A DNA stretch of 64,000 bases from Amyelois transitella (Eukaryota > Arthropoda > Insecta > Lepidoptera > Pyralidae), in assembly GCF_032362555.1 (NCBI RefSeq), contig NC_083518.1, positions 74,501 through 138,500 on the forward strand. The letters run 5' to 3'. The position numbers and the translations under genes were made by a program. Below the pieces are notes generated by a model. It had not been told where the DNA came from, searched no databases, and saw only the letters and a program-made list of their open reading frames with translations. This document shows positions 36,091-48,351 of this stretch, in pieces. The first letter of the stretch is position 1. Each line of letters opens with the position of its first letter.

Positions 36091-37080
36091 CTACCAATTT
36101 TCTAGAACGCCAATAAATAATGGTATCTTACAAGTTTTATTCTCATTCAAAATTACTATAGAGGTGGTATGTGCATGTAATGTTAGTGAGTAGGAATTAA
36201 TTAGACATATTTTATGCGCCGTTGCATACCGCGGGTGTTTATACAGGGTGCGGCTGTCACGCGTACGACAGACGCCGCGCTCCCCTAGTCTGAGGGTACG
36301 TACGTCAATCTGGGGTAAGATCAAAAAGGGGATAAAAAAGAAATAACTTCTATTTATCGGATTTGCAAATTTTTACTACGCTTGTTATTGTGCGAAGAAG
36401 CGAAGAGATTTTCTTACATTAAAATCAGCTAATACAATTTTGCAATAGGGCAATAAAAAAATTGATAATTGCATAGATAAATGTGAAAAGTTAAGATGAG
36501 TACCTTGAACAAATTGGGGACGTTTTGGCGAAAGGTTTTTGTTTTGCCGAAGAGTATTTTTCACCAATGTTTTTAATTATCTCCAGCCTTCTGGTTCGTT
36601 TGCTATTAGATATAACGTAAACTAGTAGGCTAGTGGGCTAGGTTTGATTAAATCTATGTTTATCCATAGGTACTTAACTTTTCGGGCTTTTTAATATTAT
36701 CCGTCAACATCATTAGATCGTCTAGATAGACTACAAACGGTGGGAGGCCTGGATTCCGCCGACAAAGTTACAAGCACAAAGCAAGGCGAGCAGGTCTACG
36801 CCCGAAGCAATAACCACGTTATTTTTTATCTTATCTGATCGATCTGTATGATAGCAACTAGTATTAGCCTTTATTATGATGTTAAATTACGAAGTAATGC
36901 GGACATTAGTTGTCGGTAGATTTTTTGTGGACTAAAACAACGTCCCTACGAAACTAAATGTTTAAGATAATGCTAAGGATATGTTTAAAATTAAATAAAA
37001 TCATGTTTTTTTATGTTATAATAGGGTTAGGTAATAGTAACTACCGAGCGTTTATTCTGTTGTAATTATAAAGTAATGGA
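36091..37080. other. Noncoding stretch with a CpG-rich patch
   Basis: The patch 36215-36310 is GC/CpG-rich (CACGCGTACGACAGACGCCG region) in otherwise AT-rich DNA. It could be a regulatory element or an old exon. Nothing else is recognisable. Confidence 0.25.
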
Positions 37081-37108
37081 AACTTAACTATTTGTAAGGA
37101 TCTTATAA

Positions 37109-37292
37109 TCACTACATAGTATAAAACAAAGTCGCTATTTTAGTCTGTTTGTCTGTATGCTTAAATCTTTAAAATTACGCAACGGATTTTGATGCGGTTT
37201 TTTGTAATAGGTAGAGTGATTCAAGAGGAAGGTTTTTATGTATAATAACATTTATAATTTTGCACCCGTGCGAAGCCGGGGCGGGTCGCTAG
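37109..37292 (+). mobile_element. Short non-autonomous Helitron
   Basis: It starts with TC after an A and ends with CTAG before a T, the rolling-circle A^T insertion rule. The 3' end CCGTGCGAAGCCGGGGCGGG TCGCTAG has the GC-rich hairpin-like stretch expected just before CTAG. The interior (ACGCAACGGATTTTGATGCG, AGTGATTCAAGAGGAAGG) matches a repeat abundant in butterflies. It is internally deleted relative to longer family members. Confidence 0.75.
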
Positions 37293-37834
37293 TAATGGAT
37301 AAATAAATATTATGACTTTGATGGGTATATGCAGATAGCTGATTGCTAGAAAACTCCCAAGGATCTGACCTGAGCACCACTATACGAAAACGATTAATCA
37401 AAAACAGATAAAAGAAAACACGTTAATTTCTTCCGGATTTTTGTTTAAATGCCCGAAGTCAAGGCGGGACGGTAGCAAATCATAAATTAGTAAATGTTAC
37501 CTTCCTTGTACAACCATCAATCTAGTCAGTTTCGACTGGCCGTGCCCAATCACTCGCTAATTACCAAATGGGCCTATGCAACGTACAATTATAGACGCTA
37601 GTCGTTTTGTTGCTAAGTAGCTAAGTGGCGCCTGTATCAACTAAAAGCTAAGTGAATTAACAATTTTCGAAAATGTCATGCTATTATATCGTATCAACGA
37701 GCTTGCATAAAACATGAATGAGTTCGGATGAAGCAAGTGAGGTAAGCAAAGATCGTGGCTAGTGACAAGATATATTATAGTATCTGTCTACCGCTTTATT
37801 TTTAAAGTTTATCCTGAATATGTCTTGATAATAA

Positions 37835-38553
37835 ATAAAGGCCAGGCCAGGCGCTTAATGTTAAAATTGAGATTCAGATAGTGACAGGTAATAAGTATAA
37901 CTACCACTTTATCATAACTGAAGAGCTATATGTCTAATTGTTTGGTATTTTTAAACGATTAACCTAACCTAACCTTAAATTAATTGTGTAACAAAATTAA
38001 TGCAATAACTGTGTGTGTCCTTAAATTTTGAAGTAATTCTTCGTCAAGAGTTTCGAAACAATCTGGCGCCCACAATATCAGGTCTACTCTAATTGCGATT
38101 GATTTGAATTCTCAATTACACCCCAGATGTTGAGGCGAGCTGGTGAAGTTAATAAATTAGCAATTAGCGACTGCATTCATTACAATGATATGAATCTCAC
38201 GTTCTGTCAGCTCAATGAAGGGCTATTTCTTAAGGACAAAAAGTGATGGAAATGATTTGTTATGGAATGAAATTAAACATACGAATACATATAATGACGT
38301 TTTACCCCTTACGGGTAGACAGACAATGGTCTCGAAAATACCGAAAGGTCACGTTCAGCTGGATGATTTCAGGATAGATTGGAGATTCAGATACTGACTG
38401 GTTTTTAGGCCATCGCCTACGAAGAATCTCGAGTTTATAAGCTTGAATGACTTTCCCAGTCTGCATGGGATGCATGCTCCCTTGCGGGGTAGACAGAGAC
38501 AACAGTCTTGAAAATACTGAAGGGCTAAGTTCAGCTGTATGGCTTTATGGCGG
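37835..38553 (-). repeat. Reversed copies of the GGCGACTAAGGG dispersed repeat
   Basis: 38296-38444 is a nearly full reversed copy (CGGGTAGACAGAC, CACGTTCAGCTGG, GGCCATCGCCTACGAAGAATC). 38472-38553 is a second, partial one (CCCTTGCGGGGTAGACAGAG). A 3' scrap (TTGAGATTCAGATAGTGACAGG) lies at 37866-37888. Independent insertions or a broken tandem array are both possible. Confidence 0.65.
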
Positions 38554-39786
38554 ATTAAAATTTGTTATAGCAAATTAAACAGTATTTGCTAAAAAGTTTT
38601 GTCTTGCCTACTTGCGATATTAATATCGGTTTGCATATTTTGTACGGATTGAATATTTAGTAGTTAAAATATGAACTATTGACATAATTATAGTGCAGGT
38701 AGTTACAACACGGGTTAGATAACAACCACTTTGATCAACTTTCCTATCAGGTTCACTGACAACTGGAAAATCTACTTCCAGTAAATCACTGTATTGGTGC
38801 TGTTGATCACGACAGTTTTGCATACAACAATCATATTTTATAGGTTAGACTTTTAACCGTAATTATGGATAAGAGAGAATTTGAAAAATAGTAAACTAAT
38901 GTAGTGAGCACATAATTGGTTGACTTATGATAAAATGTCCGTTAAGCTTTCTTTTTGTTTTAAACATAAAATAGAAATACCTGCTTATGAAGAGCTCTGT
39001 AGATATTTTCTTTTACCCTTCTTCACACACGATATCACAAGGTAAAGCGACTTTTAGTAAATTTTCTATACGCTAGCTGATTGAGATAATCTGTTTCTTG
39101 TCAACTCTTTTGGTTTCAACTAAAGGAGCTAGAAGCGAAACATTCGTCCTGTAAAGGTGAATAAACAAGATGGATTTCCTTCTTTTTGCGCGGAGTACTT
39201 TTGATCCCCAATGTTTCAAAGCTTTCCCAGGTAAGAATGCGTTCGCACTGCGAAGTTGTAAGTACTCACGCAACCTCAAGATATGTGAAGTTCCCATTTT
39301 GCAAGGTTTCAGCTATCTGGGTGAACACAACAGTGCACTTAGTGATGTGAAAGCGAAATGGAAAAGTTCCGTACACGTGTGAATTGTTAATTTTAAAATT
39401 GTTTTGTAAGTTGTAATGCATGTGAAAAGTGAGGGTAAAGGAATTTGTTGATATTCACTACCTACATATTATGATGTTGACGTTCTGAGTATTATAGCTA
39501 AGTTGATGTAGCTCTGGAAAAAATTGTCGTATAAATCGGAAGTCAAAAGGCACCTTGATTTTACATGTCGTTACGAAAGTTACAAACTGTAAGTATATTG
39601 GCAAAATTTAGGAGAGGACCACGTATAGGGTAATCTACATCTTATATCAGAGATTCAACTGCAAGGTTGCGTGATACGATATTATTATGTTTGCCTAATT
39701 AGTCAGAACATTCGGACACCACAAGAAAGTGTTTAAAAGTAAAACTGCCTCGGACATTCGCCATAAAAGGTTCCGACCGCAAATGA

Positions 39787-40005
39787 GTGATGTCCGACGA
39801 CTTCATTACGGACACGCGTTTCCTTCCCGTGAAAAAAAGTTGCATGGCGGTAATGTATCACTTCGACTTAGCTCCGACATGCGAACAAATTACTTTCGAA
39901 ACATGTGCGCTGGTGTTGACGACTCTTTGTTTTGTGTTATTGCTGCCATTTCTCGTTTTATTAATTCATTTTTACTTGGTTTATCAACATAGTTTTGGTT
40001 TTTAA
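39787..40005 (+). CDS. Possible small membrane-protein open frame, 72 aa
   Basis: The frame starts MMSDDFITDTRFLPVKKSCM and ends with a continuous hydrophobic stretch (LVLTTLCFVLLLPFLVLLIH) that would span a membrane. A 23-bp perfect hairpin follows 24 bp after the stop. No family is recognised. It may be the first exon of a gene, a decayed copy, or chance. Confidence 0.25.
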   Translation: MMSDDFITDTRFLPVKKSCMAVMYHFDLAPTCEQITFETCALVLTTLCFVLLLPFLVLLIHFYLVYQHSFGF

Positions 40006-40028
40006 GGTGTTGAGTTCCAATCAATCCA

Positions 40029-40077
40029 AAAAAAGATATGCTAATGTGGGTTATACCCACATTAGCATATCTTTTTT
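40029..40077. repeat. Perfect hairpin, 23-bp arms, 3-nt loop
   Basis: AGATATGCTAATGTGGGT and its exact reverse complement flank the loop TAT. The outermost six pairs are an A/T run, giving a T-run at the 3' end on the plus strand. Confidence 0.95.
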
Positions 40078-41044
40078 AAATTTCACCTAATTTAAATCCT
40101 TAATCTTAGAACTAGAGTATGGGCTAAAAGACAGAGGTTGTCTTCAACTAATAACGACTAAGTTTAACAAAAAAAATAAGTTATATTTATTTTTATCCGA
40201 AGACTTACAGCTTGAGCATAAGCTTCAAAAGTATTTATATGTATTAACAATAAAAATATCTACTAAAATCTGTTTATGATCTGATATGCAGCAATTATTA
40301 TCATTACCTATATCATGATGTGTCGAACCTAATGCATGCGATGCATATAATTAAACAATGCTGTGCTCTTGCGGATATTGTCAGAATCTTTTCATAGCCG
40401 GATGATTTTTTTATTTGAAAAAAAAAATATTTTAAAATTACTAAAAATACACCTACGTCTTCATTCACTGAAGGTAAAATTTCAGCAAAATTCATGTATC
40501 TCCCTATTCTTAATTACTAGAGAAAATAATATTTAAGCTTTCAGTGACGTAACACGAGCTTCGCGTTCTCCAAGTCCTGTCCCAGGTGATGGACTTGGCA
40601 TCCGAATGAAATTAACTTTCAATTAATCGATGGCAATCAATCGATACGTAACCTCAGGAATTTTATTGTTCGGTCACTAGTATGCTTTTTTTTTTCTCGA
40701 GAATCGCCTGCCGACCGCTTTTGCTGCAACATTGGGCACACGATTACATATGGGTACTTTTATATATTTCGTTGTGCAATGCACTCGATGTCAATGCGTA
40801 ATGTGTATCGAATTTAAAACTTCCGCTTTAATAAACAGATAATATAAAACGATTTTGGTTTAACAAATATTTACAAAATTGTCTTTACGAGTTGTTTTAA
40901 AACTTTAGTCATGTCAAATGACAATTTTACTTACATTGCCATTTTAGGTGTCAGCAAAATATCGGCCGAATGTTATGGTGTGGGCCAAATTCAAATAACA
41001 CCACCTTGACTAGGGGCAAACCCCTACTCAAAGTCAATGGTCCA

Positions 41045-41076
41045 AAAATATTAACAACCAAAGTTGTTAATATTTT
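41045..41076. repeat. Perfect hairpin, 14-bp arms, 4-nt loop
   Basis: AAAATATTAACAAC and its reverse complement flank CAAA. Confidence 0.9.
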
Positions 41077-41175
41077 GACTTTCTGAATATTTCTGGATAA
41101 TATTAGATTATAATAGATATTAGAAGATATTTAATTATGTACATAGTAGTAATAGTACTTACCCGAAACTGCCGT

Positions 41176-41276
41176 TTGCATGAATAGAGTTATGAATGTG
41201 GAAGAAGCGAAAGAAGTATGCAGAGATCGTGACAAGTGGCTATCCCTCCGAGAAAAAGGCATGTACATATGTATGT
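41176..41276 (+). mobile_element. 3' tail of an ATGT-tailed LINE
   Basis: It matches the 3' end of the LINE copies at 58616-58740 (GAGTTATGAATGTGGA, GTATGCAGAGATCGTGACAA, CCCTCCG) and ends in degenerate ATGT units. It is a short, dead fragment. Confidence 0.75.
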
Positions 41277-43559
41277 ATAAGAGGAAGATTATAATTCAGT
41301 GAACTATTATTATTAGACGAATCGCTCAGGTTTTTGTAATGTATTAGCGTGAGGTCGTAACAGTGAGATTTATTGATGTTATGCTGCATTCGTTATTTCC
41401 ACATTCCTTACCACCACCTAATTATAATACTGGAGAAATTTAACTATCGAATAAAATTTGCTGTACTTACGTAATGCAAACGGCACGGGCTCAGGAGATA
41501 GCTCTGCCATCGCTTGATTGGTGTATAGAGGCTAGGCATCTCATGAGTCTTGTGTACTGAGTATCTGATCAGTTATTTCAACCTGACTATTTGCAGGGTT
41601 GGATTGTACCTACAATTAATTAAATATGCTTGAAAAACGAAGAAAAGCCGTGAAAGTGTAATTAATAGTAAATTTGCTAGAAAATGAAGACTATAAACTA
41701 GGTCTATCAAAGAAAAATATGCGATAGAATACCATAGCCGAAATATGCTCATTTCCATTAGTTTTTCAGCCTTGAAACGTCCACCACTGTATATGGAATT
41801 GTACTGACAAGTTGATCCGATCAGTGTAATCGGGTTAGATGTTAACACCAGATTACGACTGCACGTAATATTTACACGAATTAATTAACTCGCTTAACCT
41901 CAACGATCTTAATTAAGTTCCGCGTGCTACATGGTATGGAAATTAAACAGTGTTTGAATCAAAATCCTCTATTTTTGTTTGTGGATCATGTTGGCGGTAA
42001 CGGATTGTTGCATTTCTGAACAAAAGCCGCCATGCCTACTTAATTTTGAAAAAAAAAAAAACAACCTAGGCAAAGTAAATATTTGCTTTATATTTGTCAT
42101 ATTGTACCGTATGTCCTATCAGTATAAACCAAGATTTTTTTTTACCTATTTATAGATTTGTTTAATTTACGATACGTGAATTTTCCGCGATCTATCCGTT
42201 TTTGTTTTTCATTAACTTTCCTTTTTACAAAAAATAAAATAAAAAAAAATTTATGGCGAAATTTTACACAACCAATTGGTAGGCGCATTTAAAAATTGGC
42301 TTACTTTAACGTCTCTTGTTGTAATATTCTTCCTAGATGTAGTAAACAAGGAAAATACGACGAATGCCGAGCACGAGCGGTTCAGACAAAGTCTGCCATT
42401 CGCCACCGATCGCGCCTTTCATATGAAACATTTCCTCGACCGACCGCAAATAGATCGATTATTATGTCATAGACTTCAAGAAAATTATGATGCTCGATTC
42501 TAAAACGTTATTGTTTAAATTTATGGATACATTCCTCTTTCTGTTAAACGTTAATTCTCTTGTTTATTTCCAAACCTTATCAGAGACTTTAAGTAAGTAA
42601 CGCAGGCTTGCCCGTGTAAGGCCAGCGTATGAGGATACTTTTTGAGATAGGTACATATTTAAAGGGTGTGATGAGAAGATGCAAGTTCCTTCTTGAGGGT
42701 ATTTGGGAAAATATACACAGAAGGAGTACTTGCGTTGAATGTAGGTTGACATAATATTATAATTTTTGAGTTAATATCTTCGGCGTTTTTTGTTATTGCT
42801 CTATAAAGGTTATTGCACTTTTCATGTGAGAGTACTAACTACCTATAAAATTCTTTGAGATAATAAATATGCCGTTTCTATTGATATCGCATTCTGTGAG
42901 AGCATGTAATAGTCCAAGATCCCAGAGCCGTAAGACACAACTTATTTTCTAAAGAATGGATCTTTCGATTCTCAGTAGTCTTTCATGTACTTTTAATACC
43001 TGCATGTTTGTGAGACTTGCCCGGTGACACGTGCGCAGGTACTAGGCGAGAAAGGTAACTAAAAATCACAGTTACTTAACTTAAATTTTTATGACTGATT
43101 TTTATATATATTTTATAGAATATTACTCTGAAGTCATATCAGAGAAGTCAGACGCTTTCCATGCGCCAGAACTTTTGTCAGACGCTTTAAAGCTCTATCA
43201 AAAAAAAATTAACTTAATTTATTTTTAAATGTCTGACTTTTATATATGTTATTCAGATAACTATTACAAAGTTGTATTAAATCAGTCAGACAGTTTGTAA
43301 TGACCAAACACCCCTTAAACACAAGAATTACTCAGCCTCGAGTATGAGCGCGATAACACAATGCGCATGCGCGTCAGAGTAAAATATCTAATATTTAAAA
43401 AGTACTTACTATTTCAATTTCATATTTTTGCATATCTATTCAAATACGATGAAATTTATAATTAAAATAATAATTAATCATTTTTAAAATAATGGGAAAA
43501 TGAATTTATTTGTAGCAATAATAGCCTTTCAAAAAGAATGATTTTTATTTTATAAAATA

Positions 43560-43762
43560 CTAGAGGCCGCCCGCGACTTCGTCCGCATGGAAACCCTATC
43601 AATCCCGCGGGAACTCTGGGATAAAAAGGATAAAAAGCCTATGTGTTATTCTGGGTCTTCAGCTACCTACATACCAAATTTCATGGTAATCGGTTCAGTA
43701 GTTTTTGCGTGAAAGAGTAACAAACATCCATACAAACTTTCGCCTTTATAATAGTAGTAGGA
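43560..43762 (+). mobile_element. RTE-type LINE tail inserted in the left arm of the foldback
   Basis: The sequence contains GCCCGCGACTTCGTCCGC, CCCGCGGGAACTCTGGGATA, TTCATGGTAATCGGTTCAGT and ends AGTAGTAGGA. This is a 3' fragment seen throughout lepidopteran genomes and attributed to RTE-like LINEs. The right arm lacks it and preserves the empty site AAAATA|TATCTATT. Confidence 0.8.
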
Positions 43763-43844
43763 TATCTATTATAATAATTTCAATAAAAAAATAATTAATT
43801 ATGATTAATCAATTGAATCAATTGAATTATTATTTTATTGTCTC

Positions 43845-44183
43845 TTAATCATCTTCATCATCAAAATAATCATTTGAATTTTCATCATTTATTAAATCTC
43901 TATACTGTCTACTCAAGTCATCGTCCTCATCATCAGTTAGATTGTCGTTGCTGGCAGCATTTTCTGTAAAAATAAAATCATAAACAATTAAAAAATAGAA
44001 TGACAAATATAAAAAATTGTAAGCCAAAAGTCAAAGTACGGTACCTGGTTCATGAAGTGATTCGCTAACGAATCCGGGTAATTGGTCACCATCAAACCAA
44101 TGAAAACGATACTGGTTATCTTCTAACGTCCATCCATTAATTACCGGAGTAAAATAGTTGGTTGTTTTTGATTTGCATTATTA
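43845..44183 (-). pseudogene. Two-exon gene fragment at the centre of the foldback
   Basis: On the minus strand an upstream exon ending near 44044 encodes TPVINGWTLEDNQYRFHWFD, then GDQLPGFVSESLHEP. A GT donor (CCAG|GTACCG) and a good acceptor (TTTTATTTTTACAG) remove about 80 bp. The second exon continues in frame with ENAASNDNLTDDEDDDLSR and ends in an acidic DDEDD before TAA at 43845. There is no ATG; an in-frame stop precedes the fragment. It looks like the C-terminal end of a transposase or host protein carried in a non-autonomous element. The family is not recognised. The right arm begins with a diverged version of the same C-terminus (FDGENY then TAA). Confidence 0.55.
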
Positions 44184-45201
44184 TTTTGATGGTGAAAATT
44201 ATTAAGAGACAATAAAATAACAATTCAATTGATTAATCATAATTAATTATTTTCTTATTGAAATTATTATAATAGATATATTTTATAAAATAAAAATCAT
44301 TCTTTTTGAAAGGCTATTATTGCTACAAATAAATTCATTTTCCCATTATTTTAAAAATGATTAATTATTATTTTAATTATAAATTTCATCGTATTTGAAT
44401 AGATATGCAAAAATATGAAATTGAAATAGTAAGTACTTTTTAAATATTAGATATTTTACTCTGACGCGCATGCGCATTGTGTTATCGCGCTCATACTCGA
44501 GGCTGAGTAATTCTTGTGTTTAAGGGGTGTTTGGTCATTACAAACTGTCTGACTGATTTAATACAACTTTGTAATAGTTATCTGAATAACATATATAAAA
44601 GTCAGACATTTAAAAATAAATTAAGTTAATTTTTTTTTGATAGAGCTTTAAAGCGTCTGACAAAAGTTCTGGCGCATGGAAAGCGTCTGACTTCTCTGAT
44701 ATGACTTCAGAGTAATATTCTATAAAATATATATAAAAATCAGTCATAAAAATTTAAGTTAAGTAACTGTGATTTTTAGTTACCTTTCTCGCCTGGTACC
44801 TGCGCACGTGTCACCGGGCAAGTCTCACAAACATGCAGGTATTAAAAGTACATGAAAGACTACTGAGAATCGAAAGATCCATTCTTTAGAAAATAAGTTG
44901 TGTCTTACGGCTCTGGGATCTTACTCTATAAGTTATTGCACTGTATTGTCGCCGTAACATATGGTAATCTCCGCCGAAGCCTCTGTCACCACATGAGGAA
45001 ATGTCTGATTAGTTGCTTGCCATGTAACAGAACCCACACAGGAGTGTGCATAAAGTGCATCTGTCAAATGAAAACTTCGTCGCCTGGTAGCGAATAAAAT
45101 AGTCACTTGTTTCTCTTATTGCTCAGATGCAAAAAAGGCAATAAAGAAAAAGGTTTATGAAATTTGGGATTCTTTGGTTAGGTTCTAGGAATATCATTTT
45201 A

Positions 45202-45610
45202 TTATAAAACTAAACGTGGAGTTCGAGGCTTGTGTCCATTGACTTTGTATACACCGTAAGGCTTATAGCCTCTCATTTCAATACATTTTTCCATGCTTAA
45301 AATATTTACATGAGAATGATGTAAAAATTTACTAGGCACATTTAAGGATACCTATAGAATCTACAAACTTTTGAAGCGTGCTTTGTCATCAACCACACTA
45401 TAGATGTCATGGCTTATGTCCACTTCATCACAAAGCAATGCACAAGGATTATTCTAACGACGTTGTTCATTAAACCAATACCCTTTCAGCTCATTAACCA
45501 CAGCCTTGGTGACATGTGGTCTCAAATACCAATCGTTAATGTATTCGACTTCAACTGATGTATGATCACAATTATGTATGCAGTGCAGGGTATCGAGTTA
45601 TGATTGATTA
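45202..45610 (-). pseudogene. Decayed protein-coding remnant, family unknown
   Basis: On the minus strand three consecutive protein-like blocks are separated by stops or frameshifts: LHCIHNCDHTSVEVEYINDW with LRPHVTKAVVNELKGYWFNE; then LLCDEVDISHDIYSVVDDKA; then a shifted VPSKFLHHSHVNILSMEKCI with MRGYKPYGVYKVNGHKPRTP and a natural-looking terminal stop at 45202. Codon composition is coding-like throughout although the frame is broken at about 45440 and 45350. It lies just outside the foldback, so it could belong to an older mobile element or a processed pseudogene. Confidence 0.5.
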
Positions 45611-48260
45611 ATTACAAGCTATGGTCTGTTTCATTAAAGATAAATGACGGAAGCGTTTTGGGTTACTTCAGTTTATTAAAGGCAAAATTGACTGTTGTAA
45701 GTATGATTTATTGCTTATTGGAATTTCAATATGTCTTATATGTCTTATATGTCTCGAGTAGGTTCATATTATATGTTTATAAATTCATGTCAAGTCATCA
45801 TATTACTTAGTAACCGCTTTCAAATCGCTACCGTTTTGAATACAAGTAACCGGTAATAGTGAATTGTCTAAAGATTGTAGCGAAGAAAACCATATTGATG
45901 ATTTATTGACATTGTCCGACTAGGGCGGTGGACACACTCGTACCACTTTCGCTGCGCATTCCAAATGTTTGAATGTAAATACGATAATTCATTACGTCAC
46001 GTCACGATCTTGTTTGTATGTCTACTACCACTTGTGGCTTGACACTGAGCAGCGGAATAGTCGCCTGTGAATGTTTGACTTGACCCCTACAGGGTTTTAG
46101 TCTGAATGGACAGAGGGCCAGATTTATCTATCTATTCAGCTCCTTATAGATATTAAATTTTTTCACCATCCGTAATTATGGATTGATCACTAAAATGGGT
46201 ATTCTATCCGTGAGCTTCAAGAATGCATGTGAAAAAGAACGATAGAGAATAAGAAAGACTTTTCATATATAAATGAAAAGTAAAAAAATTCAAATATAAA
46301 CTTCATAAATCTAACCTATCTGGCATGGTTCAGTATTGTATGATTATGTTTGATGATCTGAAGCATTTCTTCAATATTTTTGTGCATGTCCATAACAAAA
46401 ACGGGCAAATAATCAGATACGAGTAGGTATGCTTTTCTGACATCTACAAAAATTTATTAAAATGGTTATCACATTTGCAACCACATGATACATGTCCTAT
46501 TTCTTCATTATTTAGTATCGCGTTACCTTTACCAATTATAATTATGATGTCATTATCAGATAATTAAGAATGTTGTGTAATCAGGACTGACGCATTTCAA
46601 ACCTGGTTCTCTCCGACCTTACATAAGCTATCTTTATTGTTGACATCCTGTCGCTTTTATATATGCAGATGTCACTATATTATTTAAAGGCCATGGTGAT
46701 GTTTATAGCGTGAAATGGACTTGAATTAACTGTTATACCTGTTTAATATTCATTAAGCTATGAAAGAAACTGCTACTACATAACAAGATTAATAATGATG
46801 TTCTCTTTCGAAGCAAAATAATATATAATATTAAGAAATAGCTCTCTTTTTTCCTGTGAATGTCGTACAAAGGTCGCCGTCGGACTAGACTATCCGGCTT
46901 GTTTAGTCCCTAAAGTATCTGAGGTGGGTTGGATGTTAGAAATTTAGATTTGCCTACTCCGAGCTATATCTAAAAAGTTTTTAAGGATACAATTTTTATC
47001 AACATGGAATATTGCTCCCTTTACAAATTTTCAAGAAATACGAATTAAAATGGAAATGTGCGACATGCAACTGCAGGCGATTGCAAGATGCGAAGATATG
47101 AGAAACCCATACTTTCCAATTACCACCTGTAAATTCAGGTCAATCTTATTATTATTTTATGAATCTTTAGCAAATAATAAAATGTTATATGTCGAAGGAA
47201 ATATAAAATATCTTAATGCCGCAATTCCTTTCGCGCGATTGCAAACGAAAGTTGAATATAAATATATTGAAGCAGCCGAAACCTTTACAATGGTCAATGT
47301 TCAGAGCATCCTTACTGTTGCCGTGTGAAAGTTAACAATTGGCGGCTGAAGTCATCGCAAACTGTGCGACATTTCGCGATTACTTCAATAATCTAGTCGG
47401 CATTGACATGCTTGAATACTAAGCTGGATTGTCGGCAAAAACAAATAAGAGAATAACATCTCTGTGTTTGCTGATTGAGTTATAAATCCCCCGATTATGA
47501 AATAAATTTGTGTTTCTTTTATAATTTCTTTGATTAACCATCAACAGATGAAAGCGCATGGTAATATTTTCGTGAAGAATAACAGTTGGAGAGTTTTCAC
47601 GAATTACAAACTCTGTCCAGCGATATCTATATGGAGATCAGTGATGGTGGTGATAGCTGAGGTGTTATTGCCTTTTAAAGACTTCACAAAGATTGGATGA
47701 GTGACGATAATGACTACTTTCATAAAATATGCTTAAACATTCCGTTTCGATTTCGCAATGAAAACTTTAGAACTTTTAATACATAGTTCTATGGCGATTA
47801 CTTAGGTTCACATAGATTATAGTGTTTCATGTCATCCTAACGCTTTCATTTTCATCCGATTAAATTTAATGATCTAATTATAATCTCTTGCCATTAGTCT
47901 ATTCATTTCACAGCCCGTTTGTTTCCGAGGGATCTGTAAAAGCAGTCAGGAATTCCCCCTCAGTTTGGATGTTCTCAGCAGCTGTCGCCGGCCGGTACCA
48001 ATCTTTATTTATCCATAGACTAAAATAGGACGCGGAACTAAGCGGGTTACGTAACCTGAGGTAACGTTTGGTCGGAATGAGAAGTGTGAAGTATTTTAAG
48101 TCTTAGCAAGGACAGGGGAAAAGGCTGTAATATATAATTAAAATATCGTTTATACGGGCTAAATTACCAGATCGGGCTAGCCCTGAAGTTAGTTCAAGAT
48201 TTGTTTTTGGGCAAAGATCATGGCCATATACTATAATACAATGACTTAACTTTAGTTTAC
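45611..48260. other. AT-rich noncoding stretch
   Basis: A plus-strand frame of 92 codons (47050-47328) exists but shows no domain. A repeat scrap (TTGACCCCTACAGGGTTTTAG) lies at 46080-46100. Otherwise nothing recognisable is present. Confidence 0.3.
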
Positions 48261-48270
48261 GGAATATTTA

Positions 48271-48335
48271 GGTTGTTGTGACCTCGGGATTGAACCCAAA
48301 CACTTATCTTACAAAGTCAACTACTAAGTCAGGAC
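48271..48335 (-). repeat. tRNA-related SINE remnant
   Basis: On the minus strand it has a perfect-looking B-box, GGGTTCAATCCC, but no acceptor-stem pairing. It is therefore a SINE relic, not a tRNA. Confidence 0.4.
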
Positions 48336-48351
48336 TATTCATTTAATTTAA

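Larger units (their letters stand above)
42916..44922. mobile_element. 2-kb foldback (inverted-repeat) element
   Basis: Arms 42916-43849 (less a 203-bp insertion) and 44201-44922 are reverse complements over about 720 bp. They differ only at scattered positions, for example ACTAGG versus ACCAGG near 43044 and a 9-bp CAATTGAAT duplication near 43815. The outer ends start AAGATCCCAGAGCCGTAAG on both sides. The 351-bp unique centre carries a spliced gene fragment. No target duplication is obvious. High arm identity implies a young structure or gene conversion. Confidence 0.9.

Noticed and set aside
43845..44922. CRISPR-like or satellite array
   Set aside because: The repetition is a single inverted pair, not regularly spaced direct repeats. 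No CRISPR array is expected or seen anywhere in the window.
44900..45097. Cys/His-rich 65-codon frame resembling a piggyBac-type C-terminal finger
   Set aside because: It starts inside the foldback arm, the cysteine spacing does not fit the known finger, and no transposase is nearby.
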